DNA of 64,000 bases, taken from assembly GCA_023053575.1 (NCBI GenBank), contig JAKZAP010000005.1, positions 7,688,001 to 7,752,000 on the forward strand, read 5' to 3'. The DNA comes from Branchinecta lynchi. Lineage: Eukaryota; Arthropoda; Branchiopoda; Anostraca; Branchinectidae. The notes beneath the pieces are model-generated. The model searched no databases. It saw only the letters and a list, made by a program, of their open reading frames with translations, and was not told where the DNA came from. Positions 35,585-46,326 of the stretch are shown in pieces. Both the position numbers and the translations under genes were made by a program. How positions within the stretch are numbered: the first letter of the stretch is position 1; every line of letters starts with the position of its first letter.

Positions 35585-37870
35585 ATCTTAGCTCTCCTTT
35601 TTAGCTCGTCTGGTATACATGGACTGAACCTTAAGGCTTTTAAAATTGTGTTCGTGCACCTTTTGCCGGTACTAGTGTATTTAATAAATCTATCAGTTGT
35701 TAAAGACCATTTCCCGTCTAAACTAAAACAGCCAAAAATCATACCGTTACTTAAAGGTGAGGATCCCTCGGACCCCCGTAATTGGAGGCCAATTTCGATT
35801 TTTACCTATATTTAGTCAAATTTATGAAAAAGATATTTATAGGAGATTGTATAATTACCTGGATTCAAAGAAAATACTGTATGATGGCAAATCCAGTTTC
35901 AGAAGTAAACATTCCACTAGCCATGCAGTGCACCATCTTTTCAGTTTTGTTGATAAAGCTCTTGAAAATAACCTAATCCCTCTAACTGTTTGTGAAGACT
36001 TCCGTAAGGCTTTTGATACTGTTGAATTTAATACTCTTCTAAGTAGACTAAGCGGGCTTGGGCTAGGTAGTATTTGTGTAAAGTGGTTTTCATCATACTT
36101 GCATGGCCGAAGTATCAAAATTGCTTTATCGGGCACTGAGCAGGGAGTTCGATTCAAAGTGCAGAGTGCCTCAAGGTTCCGTGCTCGGATCTCTACTATA
36201 TCTCGTTTATGTTATTTCGCTGGCATCACATATCGGTGAGGAGACGCTGACCTCTTTCGCGGACGATACTACGATAACAGTAATTGGTAGTTGTTTGGTG
36301 GAGGTTGTACATAAGGCTAACTTAGCACTTGAACGTTCACGTAGTTTACAGTTGGTAGTTCCCTAGCAGTTAACGCATCTAAAACAAATCATATTATTTT
36401 TAGTCGAACAGGTAGGTTACTCATTGATAACAATTACCTTTTTTTCGAAGATTTACCCTTAAAATAAGTTTTTGAAATGAGATATTTGAGGTTTTATTTA
36501 GAAAATAATACTAGTTGGAAAAATCATAGCAGCCTAGTATTATTGGTGCAAAAATGGCTAAGGGGCTGGGAATTCTAAGACGGGTAAGAAAAACTTAAAA
36601 AAAATGCGGGTACAACCGGATTCCGGACTAATTATATGTCCGGGTAAAAAATGATCATTATATACAGACTCAGCGTCTCTTCTTACCCCTAAGTATATCA
36701 TCTAATCAACTTCAGATAGAGCTTTTACTTTTAAAATATTTTCAGGTTTTGGCCGGATTACAGGCGAACTAGTTGTCCGGCGAGAAAATGGTTTCCACCA
36801 TCGGGTTCAGCATGTCTTCTTACCCATAAATCAAACATCTAATGAACTTCAAATGAAACTGTTACTTTTAACCAACTTTCCGGTTTTTGCCGGATTCCGA
36901 ACGAACTACTCGTCCAGCGAGAAATTGGTTTTCACCATCGTGCTCAGCATGGCCTCTTACCCCTAAATCAAACATTTAATCAACTTAAAATGAAACTTTT
37001 ATTTTTAACAAACTTAACGGTTTTTGCCGGATTCTGGACGAACTACTTGTCCGGCGAGAAAAATGATTGTCACCATCGTGCTCAGCATGTCTTCTTACCC
37101 CATAATCGACTATCACATTAGCTGTTTAAAGTATTTTGTTTGTCCCTTAAATTGGGCCCCTCCCCCACCCCCAAATATAGGGCTACAGAGCCCGTCTACC
37201 TTACCCTTGACCCAAACAATCCTCATACCAAGTTTCATCAAAATATCTCATTCCCTTCGAGAGTTATCGTGCTTACAGACAGACGGACGGACGGACGGAC
37301 AACTTTTGCGATTTCATAGGTTTCCCTCCACTTACGTTTTGGGATCCCAAAAAGGAGGTTGAATCTAAAACTATTGCCAGCTTTTCCCGGTGTAATGTTC
37401 TAAGCGTTGGTCAGATTCGTGATTACCAGGCATCAATTTTTGTGTTTCAAAGCATCAACCATATATGCCCTGATTATTTCCATGATTATTTTTCAATGAA
37501 TCATGAGCATCACAATTACGACACCAGAAATGCTTTTAATTAATAAAAAAGAAAAACAGTATATGATTCATAATCTGGGCCCTTCTGTTTGGAATAATCT
37601 GCCGTCTAGCATCAGGAAGTCTGCCACTTTACACGGGCTTAAAAAGAAATTGAACACTTTCCACTTAATTAATATGTGTTGAAGGGTATGTTGTCTTTTT
37701 CTTCTTTCCTTTTTTCACAGTTGTTCGGGTGGGGCGGAAACTGGTAATGAGGAAATATTAAGCTTGTTGTGTATATTGCTCACGTTTAATTGTCTGTTAT
37801 TTAAGTCATATATAGGCTAGGTAGGCAATTGTAAGTTGTTGTGTTTAGTTATTTATTTATTAGATACAAG
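35585..37870 (+). mobile_element. LINE copy with internal family A insertion
   Basis: 5'-truncated LINE of the same type as the 60-63 kb copy. Translated + pieces give SSGIHGLNLKAFKIV, RNWRPISIF, the palm FRKAFDTVEFNTLL (about 36000), VPQGSVLGSLLYLVYV (about 36167), catalytic box SFADDTTITV (about 36255) and, after the insert, the C-terminal NLGPSVWNNLPSSIRKS with a 3' untranslated end. Frameshifts and stops break it throughout. Family A occupies 36590-37355, and some LINE sequence is missing around it. Confidence 0.8.
36590..37355 (-). mobile_element. Family A element inside a LINE, reverse orientation
   Basis: Four or so tandem units with ACTACTTGTCCGGCGAGAAA and CATCGTGCTCAGCATG, then a (GGAC)n microsatellite (37280-37305) and TCCACTTACGTTTTGGGATC plus CCAAAAAGG at the end. 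The left end lacks the usual GGTTTCGATGG motif, so it is truncated there. Confidence 0.75.
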
Positions 37871-37970
37871 TAGTATTAATAAATTCCAGCACAAGTCCTT
37901 AGGACTTTCTTTCTGCTGCAATAAGATATTAGTCATGTTATTTCATTTTATTTTCAATGTTTTGGTTAAA

Positions 37971-38797
37971 AAGACAAGACCAAAGGTTTCGATGGCATCC
38001 CAAAAATTCAATATCTGATCCAGACAACTGGGTTTTGTCTTAGCCAGATCCAGTCTTCGCCAGACTCGCCAGAATAGTTTTCACCATCGTCTTCAGCACG
38101 TCTTCCTACCTCTAAATCGAACATTTAATCAACTTCAAATAAAACTTTGACTTTCAACAAACTTTCCGGTTTGGGCCGGATTCCGGGCGAAATACTTGTC
38201 CGTCGAGAAAATAGTTTTCACCATCGTCTTCAGCATGCCTTCCTACCCCTAAATCGAACATCTAATCAATTTCAAATAAAACTTTTACTTTCAACAAACT
38301 TTCCGGTTTGGGCCGGATTCCGGGCGAAATACTTGTCCGTCGAGAAAATAATTTTCACCATCGTCTTCAGCATGTCTTCCTACCCCTTAATCGAACATCT
38401 AATCAACTTCAAATAAAACTTTTACTTTCAACAAACTTTCCGGTTTTGGCCGGATTCCAGGCGAACTACTTGTCCGATGACAAAATGGTTTTCACCATCG
38501 TGTTCAGCATGTTTTCTTACTCCATAATCGACTATCACATTAGCTGTTTCAAAATATTTTGTTTGTCCCTTAATTTGAATCCCCTCCCCCACCCCTAAAT
38601 GTAGAGCTACAAAGCCCATCTACGAACTTGACTGGTCCGACGACCCAACGAACCCTCACACCAAGTTTCATCAAAATATCTCATTCCCTTCGAGAGTTAT
38701 CGTGCTTACAGACGGACGGACGGACGGACGGACAGACGGACAACTTTTGCGATGTCATCGGTATCCCTCCACTTACGTTTTGGGATCCTAAAAAACC
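37971..38797 (-). mobile_element. Family A element, left partner of an inverted pair
   Basis: It runs from AAGACAAGACCAAAGGTTTC to ACTTACGTTTTGGGATCC. Internal units of about 130 bp (near 38050, 38160, 38300 and 38440) contain GGTTTGGGCCGGATTCCGGG. It mirrors the element at 38926-39742. Confidence 0.85.
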
Positions 38798-38925
38798 TAC
38801 CTACCTACCTTGCCAGGGGTCCTCGTCAGCCTCAAGCTAGAAAATCACAGATCAGTAGATCAGTTCAATCAAAGATCAGTTTTTGTGTTTACTAAAAAAT
38901 AGACAGCGACATTTTTGAACGGGAA

Positions 38926-39742
38926 TTATTTTTGGGATCCCAGATCGTAAGTGGAGGGATACCTATGACATCGCAAAATTTGTCCGTCTGTCCGTCCGTC
39001 TGTAAGCACGATAACTCTCGAAGGGAGTGAGATATTTTGATGAAACTTGGTATGAGGATTTGTTGGGTCGTCGGACCAGTCGAGTTCGTAGATGGACTTT
39101 GTAACCCTACATTTAGAGGTGGAGGAGGGGGTTCAAATTAAGGGGCAAACAAAATATTTTGAAACTGCTAATGTGATAGTCGATTATGGGGTAAGAAGAA
39201 ATGATGAAAACGATGGTGAAAACCATTTTTTCATCGGATAAGTAGTTCACCTGGAATCCGGCTAAAACCGGAAAGTTTGTTGAAAGTAAAAGTTTTATTT
39301 GAAGTTGATTAGATGTTCGATTTAGGGGTAGGAACATATGCTGAAGACGATGGTGAAAACTATTTTCTAGACGGACAAATATTTCGCCCGGAATCCGGCC
39401 CAGACCGGAAAGTTTGTCGAAAGTAAAAGTTTTATTTGAAGTTGATTAGATATTCGATTTGGAGGTAGGAAGACATACTGAAGACGGTGGTGAAAACTAT
39501 TTTCTCCATGGACAAGTATTTCGACCTGAATCCGGCCCAAACCGGATAGTTTGTCAAACTTAAAAGTTTTATTTGGAGTTGATTAGATGTTCGATTTAGG
39601 GCAAGAAGACGTGCTTAAGACGATGGTGAAAACTATTCTGGCGAGTCTGGCGAAGACTGGATCTGGCTAAGACAAAACCCAGTTGTCTGGATCAGATATG
39701 GAATTTTTGGTATCCCCATCGAAACCTTTGGTCTTGTTTTCT
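38926..39742 (+). mobile_element. Family A element, right partner of an inverted pair
   Basis: It starts GGGATCCCAGATCGTAAGTG and ends TCGAAACCTTTGGTCTTG. With the copy at 37971-38797 it forms about 820-bp inverted arms separated by 128 bp. The outer ends match closely (CTGGCGAGTCTGGCGAAGAC against its reverse near 38060). Confidence 0.85.
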
Positions 39743-39865
39743 ATTGACGACTTTAGGCGAGGACCTTTTTTTCGGGGTTGTAGAAGATCGTCAAGCAGTT
39801 TCGATAGCAACTTTTACCAAACATCCAAAAGTCGTATTGAAACTATGTTCTTCTATTTATTGCAG

Positions 39866-40000
39866 TATCGCACACGACTGACGATTTGGTCTTCAACTGG
39901 GATCCCAACGTCCCCTTGGTTGTCGATGATCGAATTGAACTGCCACAGCTTGACTTGGTCGCAAATACAACGGGCGACTGTACACATGTCTATGCAACAG
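39866..40000 (+). CDS. pHCl: Chloride channel subunit exon, loops F and C
   Basis: The 135-nt exon completes a Leu codon and continues SHTTDDLVFNWD..., the end of the extracellular domain up to the C-loop. It contains the first cysteine of the second disulfide (GDCTHVYATG); the partner cysteine is in the next exon (GNFTC). A second disulfide is typical of GlyR, GluCl, HisCl and pHCl channels and absent from GABA-A receptors, which rules out an RDL-type subunit. An N-glycosylation sequon (NTT) precedes it. The acceptor is TTGCAG, the donor ACAG|gtatac. An inverted pair of family A elements ends 123 bp upstream. Confidence 0.92.
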
Positions 40001-41149
40001 GTATACATTGCACAAGTTTAATCATCGATCGTACTATAGGATTTGTTTTTGACAGTGATGTTGCTTGCTTCCCTGAAGAGAAGAGGACAATATTCTAGAG
40101 AAAGGACATGTCAAACGTTCAGCTCTGGACCTGCGAATGTTTCACGATAACTACCTGAACTTCTTGTTAAATTCCGTAATAACACCACTGCTTCTACTGC
40201 TTCTGTTTCTGGAGTCATAAAACGTAAGAGCAGGGATACCTGTGACATCGCAAAGTTGTCTGTCTGTCCGTCTCTGCATCTGTTAGCACGATAGCTCTCG
40301 AAGAGAATGAGATATTTTGATGAAACTTTCTATGAGGATTCTTTGAGTCAAGGGTAAGATCAAGTTTGTAGATGAGCTCTGTAGCCCTATATGCCTGTGT
40401 AGCAAATCCTTGAGAGGGTTGGGAGGTTTCGGGGCGACTATGAACAGGAGCTGCAAGCTTATATTGCACTTGCTAGGGTAGGTGTGATGTATTTCAGCTA
40501 TGGTCGGCGTTGTTAAGGGTGATACGATCACCGGCATCACGCAAGAAGATTCCCAAATTCCCTCCTCCAGCCCCTTCCCCCCACACAATTGCTGGATCCG
40601 GTACAGATCAGTAGATGAAATGTCTAGAGCATCTGCTATGCCAACTATTAAGCTTCATCCCGATTGGATGTTGGATCATGTTATTCAAGCCACGATGCCT
40701 CCAAAACAACCATTCAATTCCCCTCAAAGTGTCCGGATCCTTCTGGGTCTTCAGACTTAGCAAATCTAGAGCATGTGACCGCGAGGGGTTGCTCACTCCC
40801 AAAAAGGATGTACACCAAGTGGCGCGTGTCGTGGTGTCGTGCCGGTGCTGCGCCGCGATGTACACCGGTGGCGTGGAGTGAGCAACCCCTCGTATGACCA
40901 TCCAGCCATCGAAGTTCTGTATGACCGTCCAGCCCTCGAAGTTTTGTCCTGGTCCCTCAACTGTAAGCGTAATAAGGTTTCCCAGAAGGAGAAACGAATT
41001 GTGATGTACTAAAATGAAAAGAATACTACCCTAGCCAGGCACTCGTTTTGTGCTTTCCTGGCAAGAATGTTAATTGTTTATTTCTTGTCTTTAAATACAG
41101 ACAAATGAAACTGAACTTAAAACTTGCAGCTATACAGATCTTAAGTGAA
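40001..41149. other. Intron 3 start: family A and B fragments
   Basis: 40216-40410 is a + oriented family A 5' piece (AAAACGTAAGAGCAGGGATA, then GTCTGTCCGTCT). 40540-40990 is a reverse family B piece (TCCGGTACAGATCAGTAG, CATCCCGATTGGATG) with an internal palindromic patch around ACACCAAGTGGCGCG/GTACACCGGTGGCGTG. No gene. Confidence 0.5.
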
Positions 41150-42095
41150 AACAAGACCACAGGTTTCGATGGGATCCCAAAAATCTTACATTTGATTCAA
41201 ACAATTGGGTCATGTGTTCGCCATTCAGTCTTCGTCAGATTCCTTGAATAAAGTTCAGAAATGGATTCAGCATGTCTCCTTGCCCCGATCCCGAATGTCC
41301 AATCGATTTCAGAAACAACTTTGAGATTCAACCAAATTTCCAGTATTAGCCGAGTTCGTGATGAACCATTTGTCCAGCAAGAAAACCAAGTTCAGATATG
41401 GATTCAGCTGACTTCCTTACCCCCTCAAAGAATATCTTATTAGATTATAAAACATACGTGTTTTTACCGTCAATTCGAAACCCCTCCTCTGTCTCTAAAG
41501 ATAGGACTAAATGACCCATCTACGAATTTGACCTGTACTTTACCAGTGAATCCTCATTGAACAACATCCTCGCTTGAATATTACCTATCAACTCCTTCGA
41601 CCTTTGATTACAATAGGTCTCTCCGTCACACAGAATATAAAAATGAATGTCGTCATACACGCGCAGAGCTATACTAGTTTGAGAATAAAGGGGTAGGAAC
41701 TGCTATAGCTGAAAACTGGTCGAAAAAACTTCTATCCGGTTTTGGCCGGATTCAGGGTGAATTACTTGCCCGACAAGAAAATAACTTCCATTTTCGAATT
41801 CAGCATGCCTCCTTACCACTAAATCAACTATCTCAGTAGGCTAGCCTTTAAAAAATATTTTGTTTTCCCCTTAATTTGAAACCACTCCCCCACCCCTAAA
41901 TATAGAGCTACAGAGTCCATCTTCGAAACTTGATCTGTACCTTTGACCAAAAGAGTCATCGTGCCAAATTTGAACAACATATCTCAACCCTTTCGAAAGT
42001 TATCATGCTAACAGACGGACGGGCGGACAGACGGATAACTTTTGCGATGTCATAGGTATCCCTCCACTTACGTTTCGGGATCCCATAAAAAGGTT
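41150..42095 (-). mobile_element. Family A element, reverse orientation
   Basis: It starts AACAAGACCACAGGTTTCGA then GGGATCCC and ends CCACTTACGTTTCGGGATCC. Its first 450 bp are close to the copies at 28780 and 29888 (CATTTGATTCAAACAATTGG), so these three form a subfamily. Confidence 0.8.
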
Positions 42096-42280
42096 GAATG
42101 GTTCAGGGGAAGGAAATAACTCGACACTGTAGTCGATAAATCCGCAGTTAAAGTAAGATGACCAGAGCCCTGAGTAAAATCTAAAGGAAACTCTGATTTC
42201 GTAGAGGCTACTGCATACTGCCAAGAGCCCAACGTCTGTGTTCTCGGGGCCCCAATGTGTGTGTGAGCTAGCCCACTCAC

Positions 42281-43745
42281 ATAATAATAATAATAAACTC
42301 TTTATTTCCATAATAGCACGTGGCTAGCGGCGGACGTCATACGTTACAAAAATAAAACGATTTATACTATATACAATTAATTAACATTTCAGACGTCTAA
42401 CGTTTTTCCCATCGATTCGTCATTGAAGTGGCCCACGAAGTAAGGGACGAAGGACGATAGGTATCTCTTTGAAGATTTTCGAGGCGGGGGACAGAGGAGT
42501 TGGCATCTTGAAGTGAGGATTCCTCGACGAGTCCTCGGCCCACTGCTGCGTGCCTCTTGAAAATCAGGCAGGATTTTACGGTGAGCCTCGGACTGCAGGC
42601 ATTGTTTCCCGAAGCGCATGGTGAGGTCGTGACGCCTTTCAGCCAGCCTTTGCAGCCTCAGTTTTAGCAGGCTGTCATCATAGGACATGTAATTAGCCCC
42701 AAGCATAATTTTACATGCCCGTTTCTGGACATTTTCAAGTTTTTCGGTTTGCACAGCAGTTAGTCCTGGATGCCAAGCTGGACAGGCGTATTCGGTCTGG
42801 GACCGGACGTACATGCAGTATAGCCCACGCATAATTGAGACGTTGATGTTGAATCGGGTAAGGCATGCAAACGATTTCAGACATAGGGCAGCCTTTTGGA
42901 GAATGGATTCAACATGCGGATCCCATTTAAGGTTGCTTTTGAAAATCACCCCCAAAATTTTTATTTGATCCTTGATGTCTAGTCCAATATCGTCTTGCGG
43001 GGGGATCGCAGATTTTAAGAAGCTAACTTGTAACACATGGCTCTTTGTTTCGCTAACAGTAAGCATGACATCTTGAAGGTCGTGTTTTAGCTTGGAAAAT
43101 ATAGATGAGATGGTGATTTGCTCTGCGACCCTAGTTGAGGTTCGGAATGAAATGCTCGACAGGTCGTCGGCGAACTTGTAGCGACTCTGTGATTCTGCTA
43201 GGACGGAGTTGAACACGATCAGGAAAAGTAGCGGTCCTAATTTTGTCCCTTGAGGGGCTCCACACCAAATTTCAGCAAATTCAGATACTTCTTTGTCTCC
43301 GAGCGCGACACACTGCCTCCGTTTGTGCAAGAAACTGGCTACCATACGCAAAAGAAACTGCCGAGCGCCCATTTTTTTCGCTCGGTTGATGGCTACTCGG
43401 TGATTAAGGCTGTCGAAAGCCTTTACGATGTCACTGATTAGCACTTCTGCGTATGCCTCATCTTTCTCGAGATGTCTCATCAGATCATCAATGAGGCTTA
43501 CGAGATAGTGGGTGGTGTTGTGTTCGGGCCGGAACCCAAATTGCCGGGGATCTAAATTTGCTTCGATGTCTTCGAATAGATATTCATAAATGAAACCTTC
43601 AAACACCTTAGAAAGACACGGTGTTTTTGAGATAGGGCGCAGGTCGTTCGGCGAAAGCGGTTTTTTTACTTTGGGAATAGGAGTGATATAGGCTGACTTG
43701 AAGCAGTCAGGAAATGCACCATCGATGAGACATTGGTTGGTTGGA
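42281..43745 (-). mobile_element. 5'-truncated LINE with a long RT frame
   Basis: One open frame (43795-42389, 468 codons; the first 20 or so are flanking sequence) encodes most of a reverse transcriptase. It has FPDCFKSAYITPIPKVKKP (about residues 28-46), the FGFRPEHNTTHYL stretch (about 86-98), palm box A SDIVKAFDSLNH (about 121-132), APQGTKLGPLLFLIVF (about 180-195) and catalytic box FADD (208-211), followed by a thumb/C-terminal region (AERRHDLTMRFGKQCL). The 3' tail on minus is (TTA)n at 42281-42296. The endonuclease is absent: the copy was truncated just before the RT, as happens in target-primed reverse transcription. It is the longest uninterrupted RT frame outside the 60-kb element. 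CR1/L2-like by motifs. Confidence 0.88.
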
Positions 43746-43974
43746 CATGCGCCCCCACACCCACTCCCCACTTTAAAAGTTTCCTCGGTTCCCAAAGGTC
43801 ACCATAGGACAAACCGTTAATGCAGGAGAAATTTGAAATAGCAACAGTAACCTCTCGGTACGCTCTTCAACCCCCTCCCCTCTACATTTATCGTATCGGA
43901 AGATGATAATTTCGTAATTTTTTTTTGTATTATTACCTATATAAATAACATATAAATAGCATGTGTTGTTGCCA

Positions 43975-45110
43975 ACTCTCATGTTTCATCCGGACCTGAT
44001 CACTCGTTTGAGAGGTATACGCACCACAAGATTCCATTCCCATCCACCCCCCCCCCCCCCCTCCCGAAGTGCCCGGATCTAGCCGGTTCTGTAAGGGACA
44101 CATGTAGGGAATGTACATATTTCCTGCCAAGTCCCGTCCTGATCCTTCATCTTAGGGTCCACAAGGTTTCCAGTGATTCACCTCCAGTTCGTTCTTTCCT
44201 TCCTTCATTCTTTATTGGATACATTTATCATGTTCATCTTTTATTGGATAGTTCTTTCCACGAAGTCGTGTCGTATTCCCTGTACTGTAAGCATGCCATA
44301 AGGTTTCAGCTGTAAGATCTGTCCCGGATCTGAAATAGAACATCAAAGACATGATTGTGCTCTTGCCAATTATCAAGTTTCATTCAGATTCACTCGTTCC
44401 AAAATTTTTGTAATTCCTAAAGATTCTAGATTCCCCGTCATCCAGTGGAGCGAAAGGGTATCCGGTATTTCACCGCACTGGATGGACGGATATGAATGAA
44501 TGAATTAATGTTTTTATTCAACCACTTCTATAAAATAGAAATAGTGGAGAACATAAAGGAAAGAAAGAAACACAACTTAAATTAGGATACAAATTTACAC
44601 ATCGAACAGAATACACTTCAAACAAACGGAGAAGACCGTGATGCGGAGAAAACGCGGCGACCGACAGATTCCTATGCAGCTCGTCAAGTTTATCAGTTAT
44701 ATTAGTTACTGAAAGTTTAGTTATCATTTTTCGATTTTTTTACTAAATTGGCAAGTAGAAGAGGAATTTACAGTAGCGGAAGTATGCTATGCGAATAGCT
44801 GCTACATGCTTTTTCTTCAGCAGGGGGTAAAGTCCCGAAATGTAAAGGACCGAGTGGTCGCAGTAAGTGACGTAGAGCTTAGCAAGAGCTCTGCGGTTAT
44901 ATTTTCCGCGGTTAGCAACGATTTTGGCATCGAAGTAACATGGGAAGTAACAGTTTCCAAGTTAATCTGGGTATGTCCCTAACACGCCAGATAGGTTTCA
45001 TCGTCCTCGTCCCCATACAGATCCTAGCTCACGTTTCACCTGGCCAACCGACCTACGGTGAATGATCACTTTTTGGCACTTGACCGAAGGCCGCAAGTGA
45101 CATAATACAG
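43975..45110 (-). mobile_element. Family B remnant split by a LINE
   Basis: C-rich units (CTGATCACTCGTTTGAGAGG, a C-run, GATCCTTCATCTTAGGGTCC) end at 45110 with a diverged hairpin, TTTGGCACTTGACC then CCGCAAGTGACATAA. A LINE piece (44493-44945) interrupts it. Confidence 0.55.
44493..44945 (-). mobile_element. LINE 3' fragment
   Basis: The minus strand translates to NRRALAKLYVTYCDHSVLYI and IRIAYFRYCKFLFYLP, the C-terminal RT region seen also at 3.9 and 27.5 kb. The tail on minus is (TTCA)n next to TTTATTCAACC. Heavily 5'-truncated. Confidence 0.65.
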
Positions 45111-45385
45111 GTTGAAAAGAATTAAGATAAATTTGGAACCATTGGAAAACGAGTACCACAAGTGATTCTTAAGAAAGTTGTGACCTATCGCTACGATCAC
45201 TGTCGTTTGTCTCGTGGGATCTCCCCTCAGTCTTAAGGACTTTCTCTCTATCAACGTCAGAATCTCACCGCTGATTGCTCTCAGCTTTCACCTGTCTATT
45301 TCTTATGCCAGTCAAGGTTTGCTTTGGCTAGACGGAATTCGAATATCTAATTCTTCTTCCTGCCTTCATCCACCATTTCTCGAAT

Positions 45386-45657
45386 CCGTTTGAAAAACTA
45401 TCGCAAGCGTATTTAATCTTGCAATGACTTCACCACTAAAATCGGAAGAAAGTTTCCATCGCTACCGAATTTTTGTGCTTTTTGTTGCTAGTAAACCATT
45501 TTTTTTTATCTGAACCTCATTTCTTCATTATGCTGAATCATTTATACACCTTAAATTTCATTTGATCCAATCTGCGGGGAACTTAATTTATCAAATTGTG
45601 AGCATCTATTCACTTAATCAGTGCCAATTACCTCATTTGTAGAAAGAGCCCCATCAC
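45386..45657. repeat. Local duplication, copy 1 (uninterrupted)
   Basis: TTTGAAAAACTATCGCAAGC, TTTTTGTGCTTTTTGTTGCT and GCGGGGAACTTAATTTATC recur in order in 46327-47786. This copy has CCATTTTTTTTTATCTGAAC where the second copy has a 1.2-kb insertion. Confidence 0.85.
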
Positions 45658-45897
45658 TGGGACGAGATGATTTTGGGTTTAGGTCGGAAGAGCTCAGTTA
45701 GCTACTTCGTACAAATTTTGTGAAAATTAGTTTTCTGTAATATGGAGAAATTAGAGCAGAGTTTGTCGATGTACTAGGCTCTTCATTCAGGTTAAATTTA
45801 TTATTGAAAGCCTGAAATATTATAACATTATTCATAATATAAATGTAGTATCACAACATCAATCCAGTCCCCAGCGTCCCCTAAGTTAACTTTTTGT

Positions 45898-46110
45898 TCG
45901 TTTCTGGGATCCTAGAACTCTAGTGACGAGGTGCCTATTACTTTGTAGAGCTTCATCGTCCGTCTTCCGTCTCTTAGTACGATAACTCTCTAAGTGGTTG
46001 AGATATTTTATGAATATTGGTACTGGAATTCGTTGGTAGATGGACCCCTGATATTTAGAGGTGGGGGGAGCGCTTTCAGTAAAGGGTTAAACCTAATGTG
46101 ACACTTGACT
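45898..46110 (+). repeat. Diverged family A 5' fragment
   Basis: CTGGGATCCTAGAACTCTAG, GTCCGTCTTCCGTCTC and ACGATAACTCTCTAAGTGG follow family A order but are strongly diverged; the right end is not defined. Confidence 0.5.
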
Positions 46111-46326
46111 TCGGAGTAAGGAGACATGCTGAATCTAAATCTGACCCTTTTTTTCATCACAATCACTATCATCCGGCAAAAACCCGAAATTTTGGTAGAA
46201 GTTGAACTTAATTGTGAAGTCGATTATGGTATCGACATGGAAGGAACAATGTATTTATATGTAGGTAACAGTTTTTGCCTTCACATTTTGGGAGGGGGAA
46301 GGCTTAGAAATTTAAAACATGCATCA

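Noticed and set aside
42389..43795. Host gene for the 468-codon minus frame
   Set aside because: It has all RT boxes, a (TTA)n tail and 5' truncation, so it is a LINE copy.
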